Shown piece after piece: positions 23,201-34,800 of a stretch of 64,000 bases of DNA (positions are counted from its first letter, which is position 1; every line of letters starts with the position of its first letter). The notes beneath the pieces were generated by a model. The model worked only from the letters and a program-made list of their open reading frames with translations, was not told the DNA's origin and did not search any database. This DNA is from Ciona savignyi. Its lineage: Eukaryota > Chordata > Ascidiacea > Phlebobranchia > Cionidae. The DNA is taken from the NCBI GenBank assembly GCA_000149265.1, contig CH003201.1, positions 263,763 to 327,762 on the forward strand. Reading direction: 5' to 3'. The position numbers were made by a program, and so were the translations under genes.

Positions 23201-26200
23201 GAGGTTATACAGCATATTTACCGGTATTATTTATGATAAACCAATTACATCAATGGGTTAAAGTCTAGAAAATATCTGTAATCCTTCTGGTTAGCCAGAC
23301 AGGTAGCAGGATCGAAACCAACCGATATATTTATTAAATTATATCCTTTTTATAATGAGCTGTTTTAACGACTGTTCGTTTTGTCGTCTTTTCCCGTTCC
23401 TGTGTCGTGATTTTATTCGTTTGTCATTTTTAAAAACTGGGGCAAAAAATAAATAAACTAAACCAGTCGATATATATTTGGATGGGTTTGGAATCAACAC
23501 ACTTTGTTGAAATTGTTTCACCTCAGGGGTTAAATAAGTAAAACATAAATTGTTTCACACTACACTGCTTTAAGGTACCTAAGGGTAAGGCAGTGTCAAG
23601 TGACCATGGGCATGAGGTATCTGATGATTGCCTAACACCTTTTGCTTTTTCATTTTTTTAACAAATTGGATCCGATACACTCGGTATACGCAAACTAACC
23701 AATCAAACATACCCGTCATAAGTTTTCAATTGCAGCATTGTGACCTCATCATAGGGATCGTAACAGAACAATACTTCTCTTCCGCTGTCTTTCAGCGACT
23801 CAAAGTACGGAGAGGACTCCGCCAGGTTACGACTGTAGAAGTGGAATTGTTAGGACGTTTGTGATGTGATTTTAATTATTGTAAGGAAAGAATTAAACCG
23901 GTTTTTAAACGGATTCAGTTTCAGTTGGGTTTTATTTATATTAGCAAGGATTTAAAAATACTGGCAATTCTACAGTATATACAATAAAAAGTTAAACAGC
24001 TTCGGTAATTTAATGGTGGGCTTAATGCATGGGTGGGCAACTTCTCTAGTCAACGGGCCAGATGTGGGCAAATGAAGTTCTTGTTGGGCAACATTATAAC
24101 ATCAATAGTATTTAATATCTTAATGACATGGTATGATTAGATAGATATAGTCTGCGGGTCAGTCAAAATCCCTTTACATGTCGGAACCAGCATGTAGGGC
24201 TCACGTTGCCCATACCTGGCTTAATGTAGTCTAAAGACTACATATGTGTGCTATCACCATTTTCCATTCAGAAAGATTAATCTCATTCTAACCTAATGTT
24301 TACGACAGTTACTTGTGTTTTCGGTTAAAACATAAATCATGAAACTTTAACCCAATAACGTCTCCCCAATCATGGAAAACCAAATCTCATGACATGCAAT
24401 CAGGGAAAAGGAATCACGGAAAACTAAATCATATGAAACGCAATCATGGAAAACCAAATCACATGAAACGCAATCACAAAAAAACAAATCTCATGAAACG
24501 CAATCACGGAAAACCAAATCACATGAACGCAATCACGAAAAACTAAATCACATGAAACGCAATCACAAAAAAACAAATCTCATGAAACGCAATCACGGAA
24601 AACCAAATCACATGAAACGCAATCACGAAAAACTAAATCACATGAAACGCAATCACGGAAAACCAAATCACATGAAACGCAATCACGGAAAACTGAATCA
24701 TATGAAATGCAATCACGGAAAACCAAATCACATGAAACACAATCACGGAAAACTGAATCATATGAAATGCAATCACGGAAAACCAAATCACATGAAACAC
24801 AATCACGAAAAACCAAATCACATGAAACCCAATCATGTTTACACAATCATGGAAAACGAAATCTCATGAAACGCAATCATGTGTTCCCAATCACAGGGAA
24901 GCATCCTATCTCACCTGGGAGCGCACAGATAGAGAATGTTCCGTTGTTCTCCCTCCATTCTGCCGATGTAATCTTTCAAGCTTGTCACCTCCCCACCTTC
25001 CAGTTTGGATGATTCGTATCTCAACAATTGCGCAACTTCTTCCTTTGTTGTGGAGAGTTTGGTTTAAAAACTTACGCGGTGGGGATTATGGATGGGAACT
25101 ATGTGTTTTATCAGGGATGTAAATTCCATGTAAAAATGAACCATTATGAACGGTGAAATATGTATGTGACCTTCAATTTCTTTAATATTGAGACTTTTCT
25201 GAATGTCACTTAATTCAGTTTTTGTTTGATTTATTAAATATTATTCCAATATGTATCCATATAAAAGGCACTACCTTGGCTTTTAAATAATGACAGGACA
25301 AAAAAAGTTATTCAGCATGTTTCAATGACAAATTTAATATGCCTGATATTTTGCACATCTTAAGGCTTTGCTTCAAATAGAATCAATTTATTCAAATAAA
25401 AGGTTTATTGGACAATGTGATTTAGACAATACTCTATTAACATAAACTCACCCTTTTATCTTGGATATCCTCAGACAAAACACCCTCAGTGATAAAAAGT
25501 TTGTAATTTGCATGAAATTTCAAGTATTTTTCCGGATCTTTCTTGCTTTGGTCCAAGAAAAAACGGATCAGACGACTTGTGAGCGTTTCTCTTAATTTGC
25601 TGGGGAAATGAAAAAATCGTTTATTATAAATCGCATTATATGTGCAAGTGGGAACTAAACATGCTTTTTTTCTTTTAAACAGCTAGCGTTTCTATTAATT
25701 TGCTGAAAAAAGGTAAAAATTAGTTCAAAATTTAAGACATCAATTGTATTATATGTGGAAGTAGGAACTTAATATGCTACTAAACACTATACTAGTCAAA
25801 ACTGTTAAAGCATAGGCGTAAAATTAAGGGGTGGCAGGGGTGCAAATCGAACCCTAGTGTTAAAAATTGCGCCCTTGGCACAAACAACTTTATGTTTCAG
25901 CTAAGCAAAGATTAATTGCATTTGGTTTGGTTGGTTGCTTATTCTGCAATCAATTCTACTGTGTACTTAATATACAAACTAATAGTTTTTAATTTAGTAT
26001 AAATAAATGCATTGTAATTGCATACAAAAACTACAGCTTTGTTAGTTTCACCAAAAATATGGTTCATTAAATTCCAGGTAAAATTGCAAACAATGCGTTC
26101 TAAAACATAAACAGCAGCAGAAAAACGGAATTTCACGCAAATTTTTCCACCTGATAAGCGAACTGTTCTGCAGTAATTCGCGACTTAGATTAAGTGGGAT

Positions 26201-29200
26201 GTCTTCGCTGTCAACGACGCCCGTCAAAAATCGGAGCCATTTTGGGAGAAGGTTGGTAGTTTTGTGCTGCACAAGCACTTTTCGGCTGTACAATGAGACG
26301 CCGGACGCGCCGGAAGAGTCTCGCGCCATGTCCAGCATGGTTGGCTGTTGTTCGGAGACGTAGAAAATGCTGAGGATATAAGTAACTGTGGTAACTTGTA
26401 TAAACTTGACTCATTCACAGCACAATAAAGGTTGCAGGTACGAAACTGGTCGCTGGGTAGTCGGTTGTGTCCTGGGGCATGGCACTTAACGGACATTGCC
26501 TAAACCCAGCGGGATAATGGGTTCTAACAAATTGAAGAAACATGCGAATCATATACAACACACTGCAATAGCGCCGGTAACCAGACCATGGGCGCACAGT
26601 TTTTCCATTCATGAACATAAACCTGAATATCCTATTCTAATAACACAAAGTATGATTAAGAAGTTTAGTGCGCAGAGACTGGGATCCCTTTTGCATAGGT
26701 AGCGGTAAGGATGGGGAGGGCTAGAAATTAAAGGTGTGTATGACTGCAGTGCTACTTGGACATTTGAAACAAAAAAAATTGAAAACAAATTAAACCATCA
26801 ATTTTTACTTGTTTTTAAATGGCGTACACAAACACTTTTGCAAGAAAAATTAAACAAAAAATATAAAAATAATTGATTAAAAAATTAAAACAAGAAACTG
26901 CAGTTGTTTTAAAAATGTCCCAAACAGTCACTTACTTAAAAATGATTCTCTGCTCTTACTAAATCGATGTATTTACATCAGATCGAACCACTAACCTTCT
27001 AATATTGAGAGGAGCATCAATTTTATAGAAGAGTTTGTAGAGAAAGTGGTCGTCCTGGTTGTTGGATAAATAGCGGAAGAAATTCAAATGTTGGTCTTCA
27101 TCTATGTCTCTTGGTTCCAGAGTCCAAAGAGGCTGGGTAAAAGAGAGATTTGCGATAAATAGGACATTGATGTTAACTATCAATTTTCCAGGAGTGAAAA
27201 AGTGCATTAATATTGTTATTGTGATAAAATATATGAATTTGTTTAGAATTATGTCTGAATTTCCGTTTACAATGTTTAAGCAAATTTTAAAAGAAAATTT
27301 TAGTTTAGTTTAAGGGCTTACATGTCTAGTTTAAAGCGAAATCAATTTAGGAATGCAGTTTAAAAAGGCGAAATGATATCACTCAATTTGGCAAAAATTC
27401 TTTTACTTTAAAAACAACTATATTAACCCCCCTGTTTTAAACTATGCAGGCTTAGTGGCTTGCCCAGAGATACAAGTGACTAGCTAGCAACCGGTTTCGA
27501 AACTGCAACCGTTTGGTTGAAAAGCAAGGCACTAACCACATAGGCCATTTGGCCTGAATTTGTGCTACAGTATATCAAAAATAAAAATGAAGATATATTA
27601 CCTTAACTGCATTAAGAAGTTTCCCATTCAAACGCACAGGGAATCCAACAAACCGCACTGTGTTTCTTGATGATGTTTTTTACCGTCTCTTCTTCGGCAA
27701 ATTTTCGGCATTCTGGACGCAAATGGACCACGATTTTCGTCCCCGGGGTAACTTGTTCTGCTTCAGTGATTTTGTACGACACCCCTCTGGGAATGAAATA
27801 TTTTTCAATCTTACCAAGAGCTCATACCTCTATCTGAATTAAACTAATCTTGCAAAATCACTTTTATTAATCTCGCAACACTATTTAAATTTGGCAGAAC
27901 ATTATGGTAAGTAGGGAGGGATAATGATGCATTTTTACAATTTTTCAATTTTTGTTACAATTTGTGTCTGATTTATTTTGTTTAAAATTAAACTTGTTTT
28001 ATCTGGGTTTTAACAGCCTATGGTCTTTTATGTAATTCCCTTTTATGTAAAGTATAAACAGTTGGAACTATCGCCTTTTTTACTTTCAATAATAAAACTA
28101 AATATAAACATTTAAAAACCTAATAATCCACTCATACTAATGTAATGTATCATGATATAACTATATATTGAAAAACTTACAAAGCACACTTACCCTTCAG
28201 ATGTCCAAGAATAACCTGTACTGTCTGAGTCATGTGACCTGGTGTACACTGTCACTTTGTTGCCCACCATAAACGTGGAGTAAAACCCAACGCCAAACTG
28301 ACCAATGATAGAAGAATTGGCGTCACCTACAGAGAATAAAAGTTTACTTTATTCACCTCTAAGAGAGGACTAGCACAACTCTAAAGTTCATAACAAATGA
28401 TAAAGCTGGATATCATTAGTGGTGATGGTTATTAATAACCTACAGGAATACAAGTTCACAGTATTTACCTGTAAGATTGAGACTAAAAACTAAAAAAGTC
28501 TAAATTTACTGGTACATGACAAAGTGTACAAGTTCTTAGAATGACATAATATCCAAATATGTGGTGGTTATTATTACATATTAAATAATCAATAAATGTT
28601 CAAAATTTAGAGACAATTGTTTCGGGCTACAGAGTCATCCACTTTCAATTATTTTTTTTTAATTACTGGGCAGAATTTTATATTTTCTTCAATACAATTT
28701 ATTTTATTTTTCTTTTAGTTTAGGGTGTACACTGTACAGTATATTTTTTCAATACAATTTTAATTTTTTTTTAAATTTAGGTAGATGAATTTTATTAAAA
28801 TATATACGAAAAAAAGTTTCCTAATCATGATTTTAAGTATTAATTCTTGTCTCTTGCTTATCAACATCATATTTGCATTATCTATTCTAATATGCAAATT
28901 AATCCATCTATTACATTATGCAAATTATCTCAACTGTCACAACATACAGAAAAAATGAAAATTCCTCACTTTTAAAAAAGAAATAAAAAAACTCAAAAAC
29001 CTTTTTCCGTCGCAGCTTTCAGAAAAGCTTTGGAACCCGACCTCGCGATCGTTCCCAGATTCGATGTCAACTCTTCCATTGTCATTCCTATAGGATGAGA
29101 TAGGATATTCATCATTATCCCCATGAATGGGAAAACCAAGGGGGTTAACACACGGACAATCGTCAGATCACTTCGCGTCCACCGTCGGGTTACCGGAGCT

Positions 29201-30978
29201 ATTGCAGTGTGTTGTATATGACAGACATGTTCCTTCAATTTAGTAGAACCCATTAATCCGCTGGGTTCAGGTAAGTCCGTAAAGTGCCTTGCCCAAGGAC
29301 ACAACCGACTAGCTAGCGATCAGTTTCGCACCTATCCCAGTGTCTTGTATGGTGAAGGTGTTCTCGTATTTGTCGGTCTTGATGTGGATTTCCATCGGCG
29401 GGAGGTCCTCTCCGTCGCCCCTGGTGGTCAGTTGGTTGTATCGGAGTTTCTCGAGAGCGTCGCTTGCGTTTGAGATTATTTCTCGGATAAAAACCTAGAA
29501 ATTAATTTGTTGATTAAGGTTGTACCTTGGTTTTGATAATGAATAACCGGCACAATAATTGTCAAATAAATGATTTACAATGGTAAGAGCTGTGCATGTA
29601 CCTTGATTCTGCCAAAAATATTATAAAAATCTAGAAATAAAACTGTTTATGTAGAATGATTGCTTTCAATTTTTGTCAGATTATAGTTACATATCAGATT
29701 ATATTGTTAGATTATAGTTTAAGATGTAATTTGCATGGCAATTTAAAGTAATATGCAGCCCTTATTTATTCATTTAGAGGCCTAACCAATTCGTAAAAGC
29801 AAATTTTTAGTACATTAGGAAAACACAGGGATACCACGATTTTACCTCATTTTCCGAGTAGAGTGATTTAGCGACGATATTCAGGAGTTCAGCAGTTTCC
29901 GCTTGAAACTCGTGTTCGTCCGCTTCTCCCACGATCCTCTCCTCATCCTTGATGATGTTGTGAAGATCTTCTTCCTCTTCCTGACTCGCCTCCACTTGCG
30001 AGGAGAAGAGTCTGAGAGGATGATTTCGGATCGTTGTCGCTCTATTGATTCCCTGGCGTCGATTTTGGGCTGAAAAAAAATTTTATGTTGTTTTTAATTT
30101 TATGGTTTGTTAAGGATTTGTAAATACAGTTTTTCAAGGTGAAAGCACTAAAATTAATTCGCTAAAAAATAGGGTTGACCATAATATTATTTTCTTTTCA
30201 CTTTTCGGGTAGAATGCATAGGTAAAAACACACAATTGACATAAAAGAATAAGTGGTACGCCACTCCATTAAAGATGCTGAGTGTGAAATCACTGGTACC
30301 TCTAAATACTACAGGACCGCTTGGATCGCATGTAGCGCTTAAATCGCTTGGAGCGCTTGGATCGCTTAGTATAGTTCGTAATTACAAAAGCCAAGATATT
30401 AATGTTAGGGTTGGGGTTAAAGTTAGTTCTGGGGTTGAGATTAGTGTTTGGGAAAGGGTTAGAATTACTTTCCATAGCAATCTAAGTAATCCAAGCGCTC
30501 CAAACAGTCCAAGCGGTCCTGTAATATTTAGAGGCACCCTGAAATCACATGTCAATTTAGCATGACACTTGTTAAAACTAAGCAAGAATCAATAATTCCT
30601 ATAGAGGGTTTATTCAACTTTATTCAACTTTTACCATAGAGAAAACTAAATGGGGGGAAAGATGGAAATGGTTAGGGCTTGGGTTGAAAATTAGGTTTAC
30701 TTATTGGGTTAAGATTGTTTCACTCATTCTTTTGTAGAATAGGATATTTACGGTTATCCCAGTCAGTAGAAAACTCAAGGGGGGTTAACAATTAACATAC
30801 AGGCAATTGTCAGATTAGTTAGCGCCCTTCTTCCCTTGTTTTAGGGTTGCACAAACTTACCATTTAATAACTGCGACTGTGTAACAACAGAAATACTTCT
30901 GGTGGATAATCCTTTTTGAGTAAAGCGCGAAATATTTCGTAAAAGAACTTGAGAGTACGTTTTTGTGTGCGCCGCCAT
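20221..30978 (-). CDS. TRAP1: TRAP1, mitochondrial HSP90 chaperone
   Basis: Fifteen exons in reading order: 30861-30978, 29846-30069, 29332-29494, 29001-29087, 28194-28326, 27602-27786, 26996-27132, 26151-26369, 25452-25599, 24915-25042, 23713-23832, 22848-23013, 21569-21726, 21010-21082 and 20221-20322 (stop TGA). The product is about 719 residues (human 704). The N terminus ([19 protein letters not shown]) is rich in Arg, Ser and Thr and lacks acids, as in a mitochondrial leader. The GHKL ATPase motifs are clear: [18 protein letters not shown] with the catalytic Glu and Mg-binding Asn, DTGIGM, and GQFGVGFYS. The middle domain shows DAPLNIRSIFYV and [18 protein letters not shown]; the C-terminal dimer domain shows THPAMVTV-like KHPAMVTV and ends VLEKH. 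It folds client proteins in the mitochondrial matrix using ATP. Phases agree at all junctions except one: the exon at 27602-27786 carries one surplus base near 27654-27657. Intron 3 is a SINE. Confidence 0.95.
20400..20600. mobile_element. Family C MITE, diverged
   Basis: Core GATGAGGGCGTTAGGGTTGG and end TTTTCCCTTACATTAGTGTT are recognisable. In the last TRAP1 intron. Confidence 0.55.
21705..22350. repeat. Tandem duplication across a TRAP1 exon edge
   Basis: 21710-21869 and 22197-22350 share TCCAGTTT(A/G)TCGGT(G/T)ACCTG, TACTCAGAAATACGTATACTT and ACCAGCGACATTAGTTCTCA. The first copy holds the real start of the exon at 21569-21726; the second holds only its first 20 or so bases plus the acceptor. 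A third short copy is at 21873-21893. Confidence 0.85.
21966..22701. repeat. Inverted duplication with SINE-A arms
   Basis: AGAGTTATCAAACAATACAA near 21974 recurs inverted near 22675-22694. The match runs through AACCAATTTGTACAGCATAC into a SINE-A piece in each arm (22060-22165 plus, 22515-22618 minus), about 160 to 190 bases per arm with one arm carrying extra sequence. Confidence 0.8.
23325..23462 (+). repeat. Family B SINE-like repeat
   Basis: CGACTGTTCGTTTTGTCGTC, TCCTGTGTCGTGATTTTATT and AATAAATAAACTAAACC. Confidence 0.7.
24028..24218. mobile_element. Non-autonomous hAT-like element
   Basis: Ends CATGGGTGGGCAAC and GTTGCCCATACCTG; duplication GCTTAATG on both sides (24020-24027 and 24219-24226). 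In a TRAP1 intron. Confidence 0.8.
24370..24895 (+). repeat. 30-base minisatellite, about 17 units
   Basis: The unit is close to AATCACGGAAAACCAAATCA followed by CATGAAACGC. It ends about 20 bases from the TRAP1 donor at 24914. The unit length is a multiple of three and lacks stops, so long frames appear on both strands by chance. Confidence 0.92.
26428..26640 (+). repeat. SINE-A lacking the head, partly shortened
   Basis: GGTTGCAGGTACGAAACTGG through AAACCTGAATATCCTATTC. Begins about 55 bases from a TRAP1 exon. Confidence 0.75.
27440..27557 (-). repeat. SINE-A 5' half
   Basis: TGACTAGCTAGCAACCGGTT and AACCGTTTGGTTGAAAAGC. In a TRAP1 intron. Confidence 0.65.
29088..29331 (-). mobile_element. 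SINE-A copy that forms the whole of TRAP1 intron 3
   Basis: In TRAP1 sense the exon ends CACTGGGATAG and the intron opens GTGCGAAACTGATCGCTAGC, which is the B-box region of SINE-A. The SINE body follows without interruption to its tail, and the intron ends in TATCTCATCCTATAG before the next exon GAATGAC. No non-SINE intron sequence is visible beyond a possible 4-base ATAG repeat at the two ends. The copy lacks the first 55 to 60 bases of the element, as expected of 5'-truncated SINE insertions. Confidence 0.85.
30294..30540. mobile_element. MITE with hAT-like flanks and a family C core
   Basis: Ends TACCTCTAAATACTACAGG and TGTAATATTTAGAGGCACC, flanked by GAAATCAC (30286-30293 and 30541-30548). 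Arms hold GCTTGGATCGC repeats; the core (TTAGTTCTGGGGTTGAGATT) is that of family C. In TRAP1 intron 1? No: it lies between the exons at 30069 and 30861, which is intron 1. Confidence 0.8.
30640..30850. mobile_element. Family C MITE with a SINE-A fragment inside
   Basis: Start GAGAAAACTAAATGGGGGG, end CTTGTTTTAGGGTTGCAC; a minus SINE-A tail (30738-30830, ATAGGATATTTACGG) interrupts it. It ends about 10 bases from the first TRAP1 donor. Confidence 0.65.
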
Positions 30979-31833
30979 CTTGATTTGTTAGTACGGTAAC
31001 TATTTTAACCCTAGTCACAGAAGTATAATTTGTATGGGGAAAATAATAATCGAATAGAAATCGTAACGAAAAGTCCTCATTTTTCCGGGTCCCGGTGGAT
31101 TAAAAAATCACATGGTAAACGTTATAACAAGTGTCCACGAACGGTTTGATGGTAAAACTCGGCTGATTCATATACCGTCTACTCTATAAAAAACGGCCCT
31201 TGTAATAAGTGCATCATGGGACCGAAACTTTAGCCGTTAAAAACAAGCACGTTACATTGGGTCAGTTAAAAGGCAAAACTTGTGAATTTTGTGGATTAGT
31301 TTACTTTAGTTTTTCGCTCCTTCGTTACAGTAAGGAAGAATAAAACAATTATTTTACATTGAGGAGACAGGATAAAACGGCAAAACTACAGTAGTTAAAA
31401 CACGTCAGTGGATAAACCCATTACAAATTAAGGCAAAAAAATGCCTTTAGATACCACCCAATGGCAGTCTTGTCAGTAAAGTTTAGTTTATTCTTTCGCT
31501 ACTTCATTATATTAAAAAATAAGGTGAAAGAATTCTATTTAAGTTTAGGAGACATTAAGAGAATGGCACAACGGAATACCAAACATCTTTAATCATTGTT
31601 TCAGCTAATTCAAGGATAATGATTTAACCAGCTGGGTAAAAATATGCCTTTTACCTATATTCTCTTGTTGCTATAGAAAAAAAACTATATACGAATAAAA
31701 CAAAACAAGCCTTATAAATCATTTAATATCAATCTTTGATAAAGTTTTATTTCACAGAAAAGAACATTAATTTTCCCCACAATTAATCTTAACAACACAA
31801 TAAATAATTGAACTTTTATAATTTAGACTTCTG
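30979..31833. other. Intergenic stretch between TRAP1 and TRIP4
   Basis: Holds two diverged minus-strand family B copies (31295-31445 and 31480-31640) and plain A+T-rich sequence. The poly(A) signal of TRIP4 is at 31746-31751. The roughly 300 bases next to the TRAP1 start probably contain its promoter; no TATA box is evident. Confidence 0.5.
31746..31751 (-). promoter_or_regulatory. Poly(A) signal of TRIP4
   Basis: AATAAA on the minus strand, 83 bases past the TRIP4 stop codon. Confidence 0.6.
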
Positions 31834-34800
31834 TTACAAGTTAAGGCCACGCTTTGCATTAAGATGAGTCTTTGGGTCAATTTTCCAAATCTTGTGTTTT
31901 CCTTTTACGGGGAAAAGTAACTTCAACTCAATAGGATTTTCACATACGAATACAAATGCACCACCAGATTCTCCATTAGGATATTTATCACAGTATTCTT
32001 CTTGTGAAAGAACCTCTTTTACCTGAAATTTATCCGACAGGTTAGTCTAGTGGTTAAGTGAGTCGCCTTTCAGCCAAAGGGTTGCAGGTTGAAACTGGTC
32101 GATAGTTAGTCTGTTGTGTCCTTGAGCAAGCGGCTTAATGGGTTCAACTGAATTGGGATAGGATAGGATATTCATCTTTATCCCAGTGAATGGGAAAACC
32201 AAGGGGGTTAACACACGGGCAATCGTCAGATCACCTCGCGCCCATCGTCGGGTTACCGGAGCTATTGCAGTGTGTTGTATATGATAGAAACGTTCCTTCA
32301 ATTTGGTAGAACCCATTTATCCGCTGGGTTCAGGCAATGTCCGTAAAGTGCCTTGCCCAAGGACACAACCTACTAGCTAACGACCAGTTTCGCACCTGCA
32401 ACCTTTCAATTGAAAGGCGACGCACTTAACCGTTAGACCACCGGGCCGGACTGAATTGAAGAAACGTTGGGCAATAGGTAAACTGACGATTGCCTGTGTG
32501 ATTGCCAAGGACTGAAAAAAACCTTTAAACTGTACATGTAACTGCTAAATGTGTAGTAAAACAAGGTCCTAAATAGATAATTAAACAGGTTTTATTAATG
32601 GTAATTTGACAAAAAATAACCTTTTGGGGGACTTAACATTGCAGATGGAACAACTTTAAGCCATAGACACCTTTTTCATCATTGACGAGAACAAACACTT
32701 CTATGTACCTGAACACAGCCGAGCAAACAGCCTGTTGGGTATTGCTTTGGGAATTCAGGCATTGCGTCCAGCCCATCAGTAGCTTGCCAATGCATTTTAT
32801 GTTGTTCTTCCACTGCAGCTATCTCAGCGTCTGAGGGCTTCTTAGCTGCTGCAGCAATCCATAATCTACCGCGGTGGTTCGAGTACCTGAAACAAACATT
32901 TTTTTTCTCAGCTTGCCCATCCTTTGCTTTCTGTCAGTAAATTAAAATATAGTTATGGGTAAGATATTCGTGTTTATCCCCATTGGTGCAATTTTAAACA
33001 ATTGTAACCAAGGCAAACAATATCATATTGACACTTACAGATGCGATTTTAATATACGTTGCATCTCAAAAAATGTATTAAGTGTAAGTCATTTTCTAAC
33101 CAAGAACATAATATATTGATAAGATATTCGTGTTTTTTCCATGGATGGAAAAACATGTATCACATAAGCTTTCGTAAGAGCAACTTGCTAAAACAGAAGA
33201 AAGCAGTCTCACACGACAGATTACAGGACCAAAAATCCATCAAATTTCGGGAAAGTAAGAATTCACACGCGTGTAGAAATTTACGTGAGTATCTTGAGTA
33301 ACCTTACGTGGGTAATTAAACAGATAAATTAATCTGATAAATTACTAGTTATGACCAAAGTTCTATTGGATTTGGACAAAACCCTAGGAAATGAGGCCTA
33401 ATTAAATTTGAGGCCCGTTTTTTCGGGGGTCACCCTGTATAAATCATTTTCTCACTAAAATCATTTTCTCAAAACACTAAGAAATAAGGTCTAATTAGAT
33501 TTGGGACCCGTTTTTTTTCACCCTGTATAAAACAAAAATCGTTTTCTCACCAAAATCATTTTCTCACTACTTTATAAATCATTTTCTCAAAACCCAAGAA
33601 ATAAGGCCTAACTAGATTTAAGGCCCGTTTTTTTAGGGTCACCCTGTATAAAACAAAATTCATTTTCTCACCAGGATCTTCCTTCGTGGCGTTTTATTCC
33701 TTTGGCGAGCAGGGAAGCCCACGGTTGGTGCATACTGAGGCAGACTCCCGGGTCTGACAGCATCAGCAACTGCTCATCTTGCAAGCGCTTGTTACTTCCT
33801 TTCCAAACTCGATTTATTGTTTTTTCCAACTTTTCGGCGACTTCTGTTAAATAGACCGGGGCTGGACCTTTGATGTTTGGGTTCGCGATTTCTGGAAAAT
33901 TCTCTTTGCTGTTCGATACGTCCTTGGCGAGGTCACATTCTGTTTCGTTTGATAAATGCCCGAAATTGGCGGCCATGATCTCGGCGTCCCTTGTTGCATC
34001 ATAATCAAAACTCTCGTCATCCACCACTTTTCTGGAAGCGATGTCTAAAGTCACCTGGAAAAATATCGTTAAAATGATTACGAAAAACAGCTATATTTTT
34101 TAGTCATATCACAATGTAAAGTGTCATCATTTATTACTTCAAATGATATGCATTTGGATAAAAAAATATAATAATTATTTTGACTGTTTATTTTAATTTA
34201 TATATGCTAAATATGGTAGCGGCCTGTATAAATGTTAATAGTAAAACAGAAAGAAAAAGAAACTAAACATCGCAGTTTACAGGAACACTGTATAAAAACA
34301 ATAGGCCTAGTTGTTACACTAAAAGAGGGAAAAGAGTGAAGGAGAAAAGCTTCACACTTAAATTAAGATTATGACGTTAAGGTTAGTGTAGCGGCTTGGG
34401 TTAAAAGTTACCGTAAGTTCTGGGGGTGAGATAACTGTTTGAGGAAGGGTTAGAATAAGTTTTCATAGTTTTAATAACCAGTTTTGCGCCTATTGCCTAA
34501 CAATAGTGGTGTTCTGTTCCTTAAACTTTTTATTAAAAAAATTTCAACAAACAATAAAAATAAAATAAAATATATATAAAAATAAAAAAATACATTGAAA
34601 AAAAATATATAACCTTTCTATTTAAACGGGAACCATGTTTCTTTTCTCTTATTTCTTCTTCTTTTTTCTTCAATAGATTCCTCTCTCTTTCACTAAGCCA
34701 GATGTTAGAATCGGTTGAATAATAATCTGTTTCGTCATCAATGACTTTAGTTCGTTTTGCAAAACTTCGATCGTATTTTAACAACCTTTCCTTGTAAGCG

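Noticed and set aside
24552-24869. Frames of up to 105 residues on both strands
   Set aside because: Products of a 30-base tandem repeat without stops, inside a TRAP1 intron.
28993-29304. A 103-residue minus-strand frame running from SINE into TRAP1 exon 4
   Set aside because: It is TRAP1 exon 4 read through the unspliced SINE intron; the spliced frame matches HSP90 exactly.
32047-32316. SINE-A open frames such as those containing [12 protein letters not shown]
   Set aside because: The same peptide recurs wherever SINE-A is found, on both strands of the window; these are chance frames in a tRNA-derived repeat.
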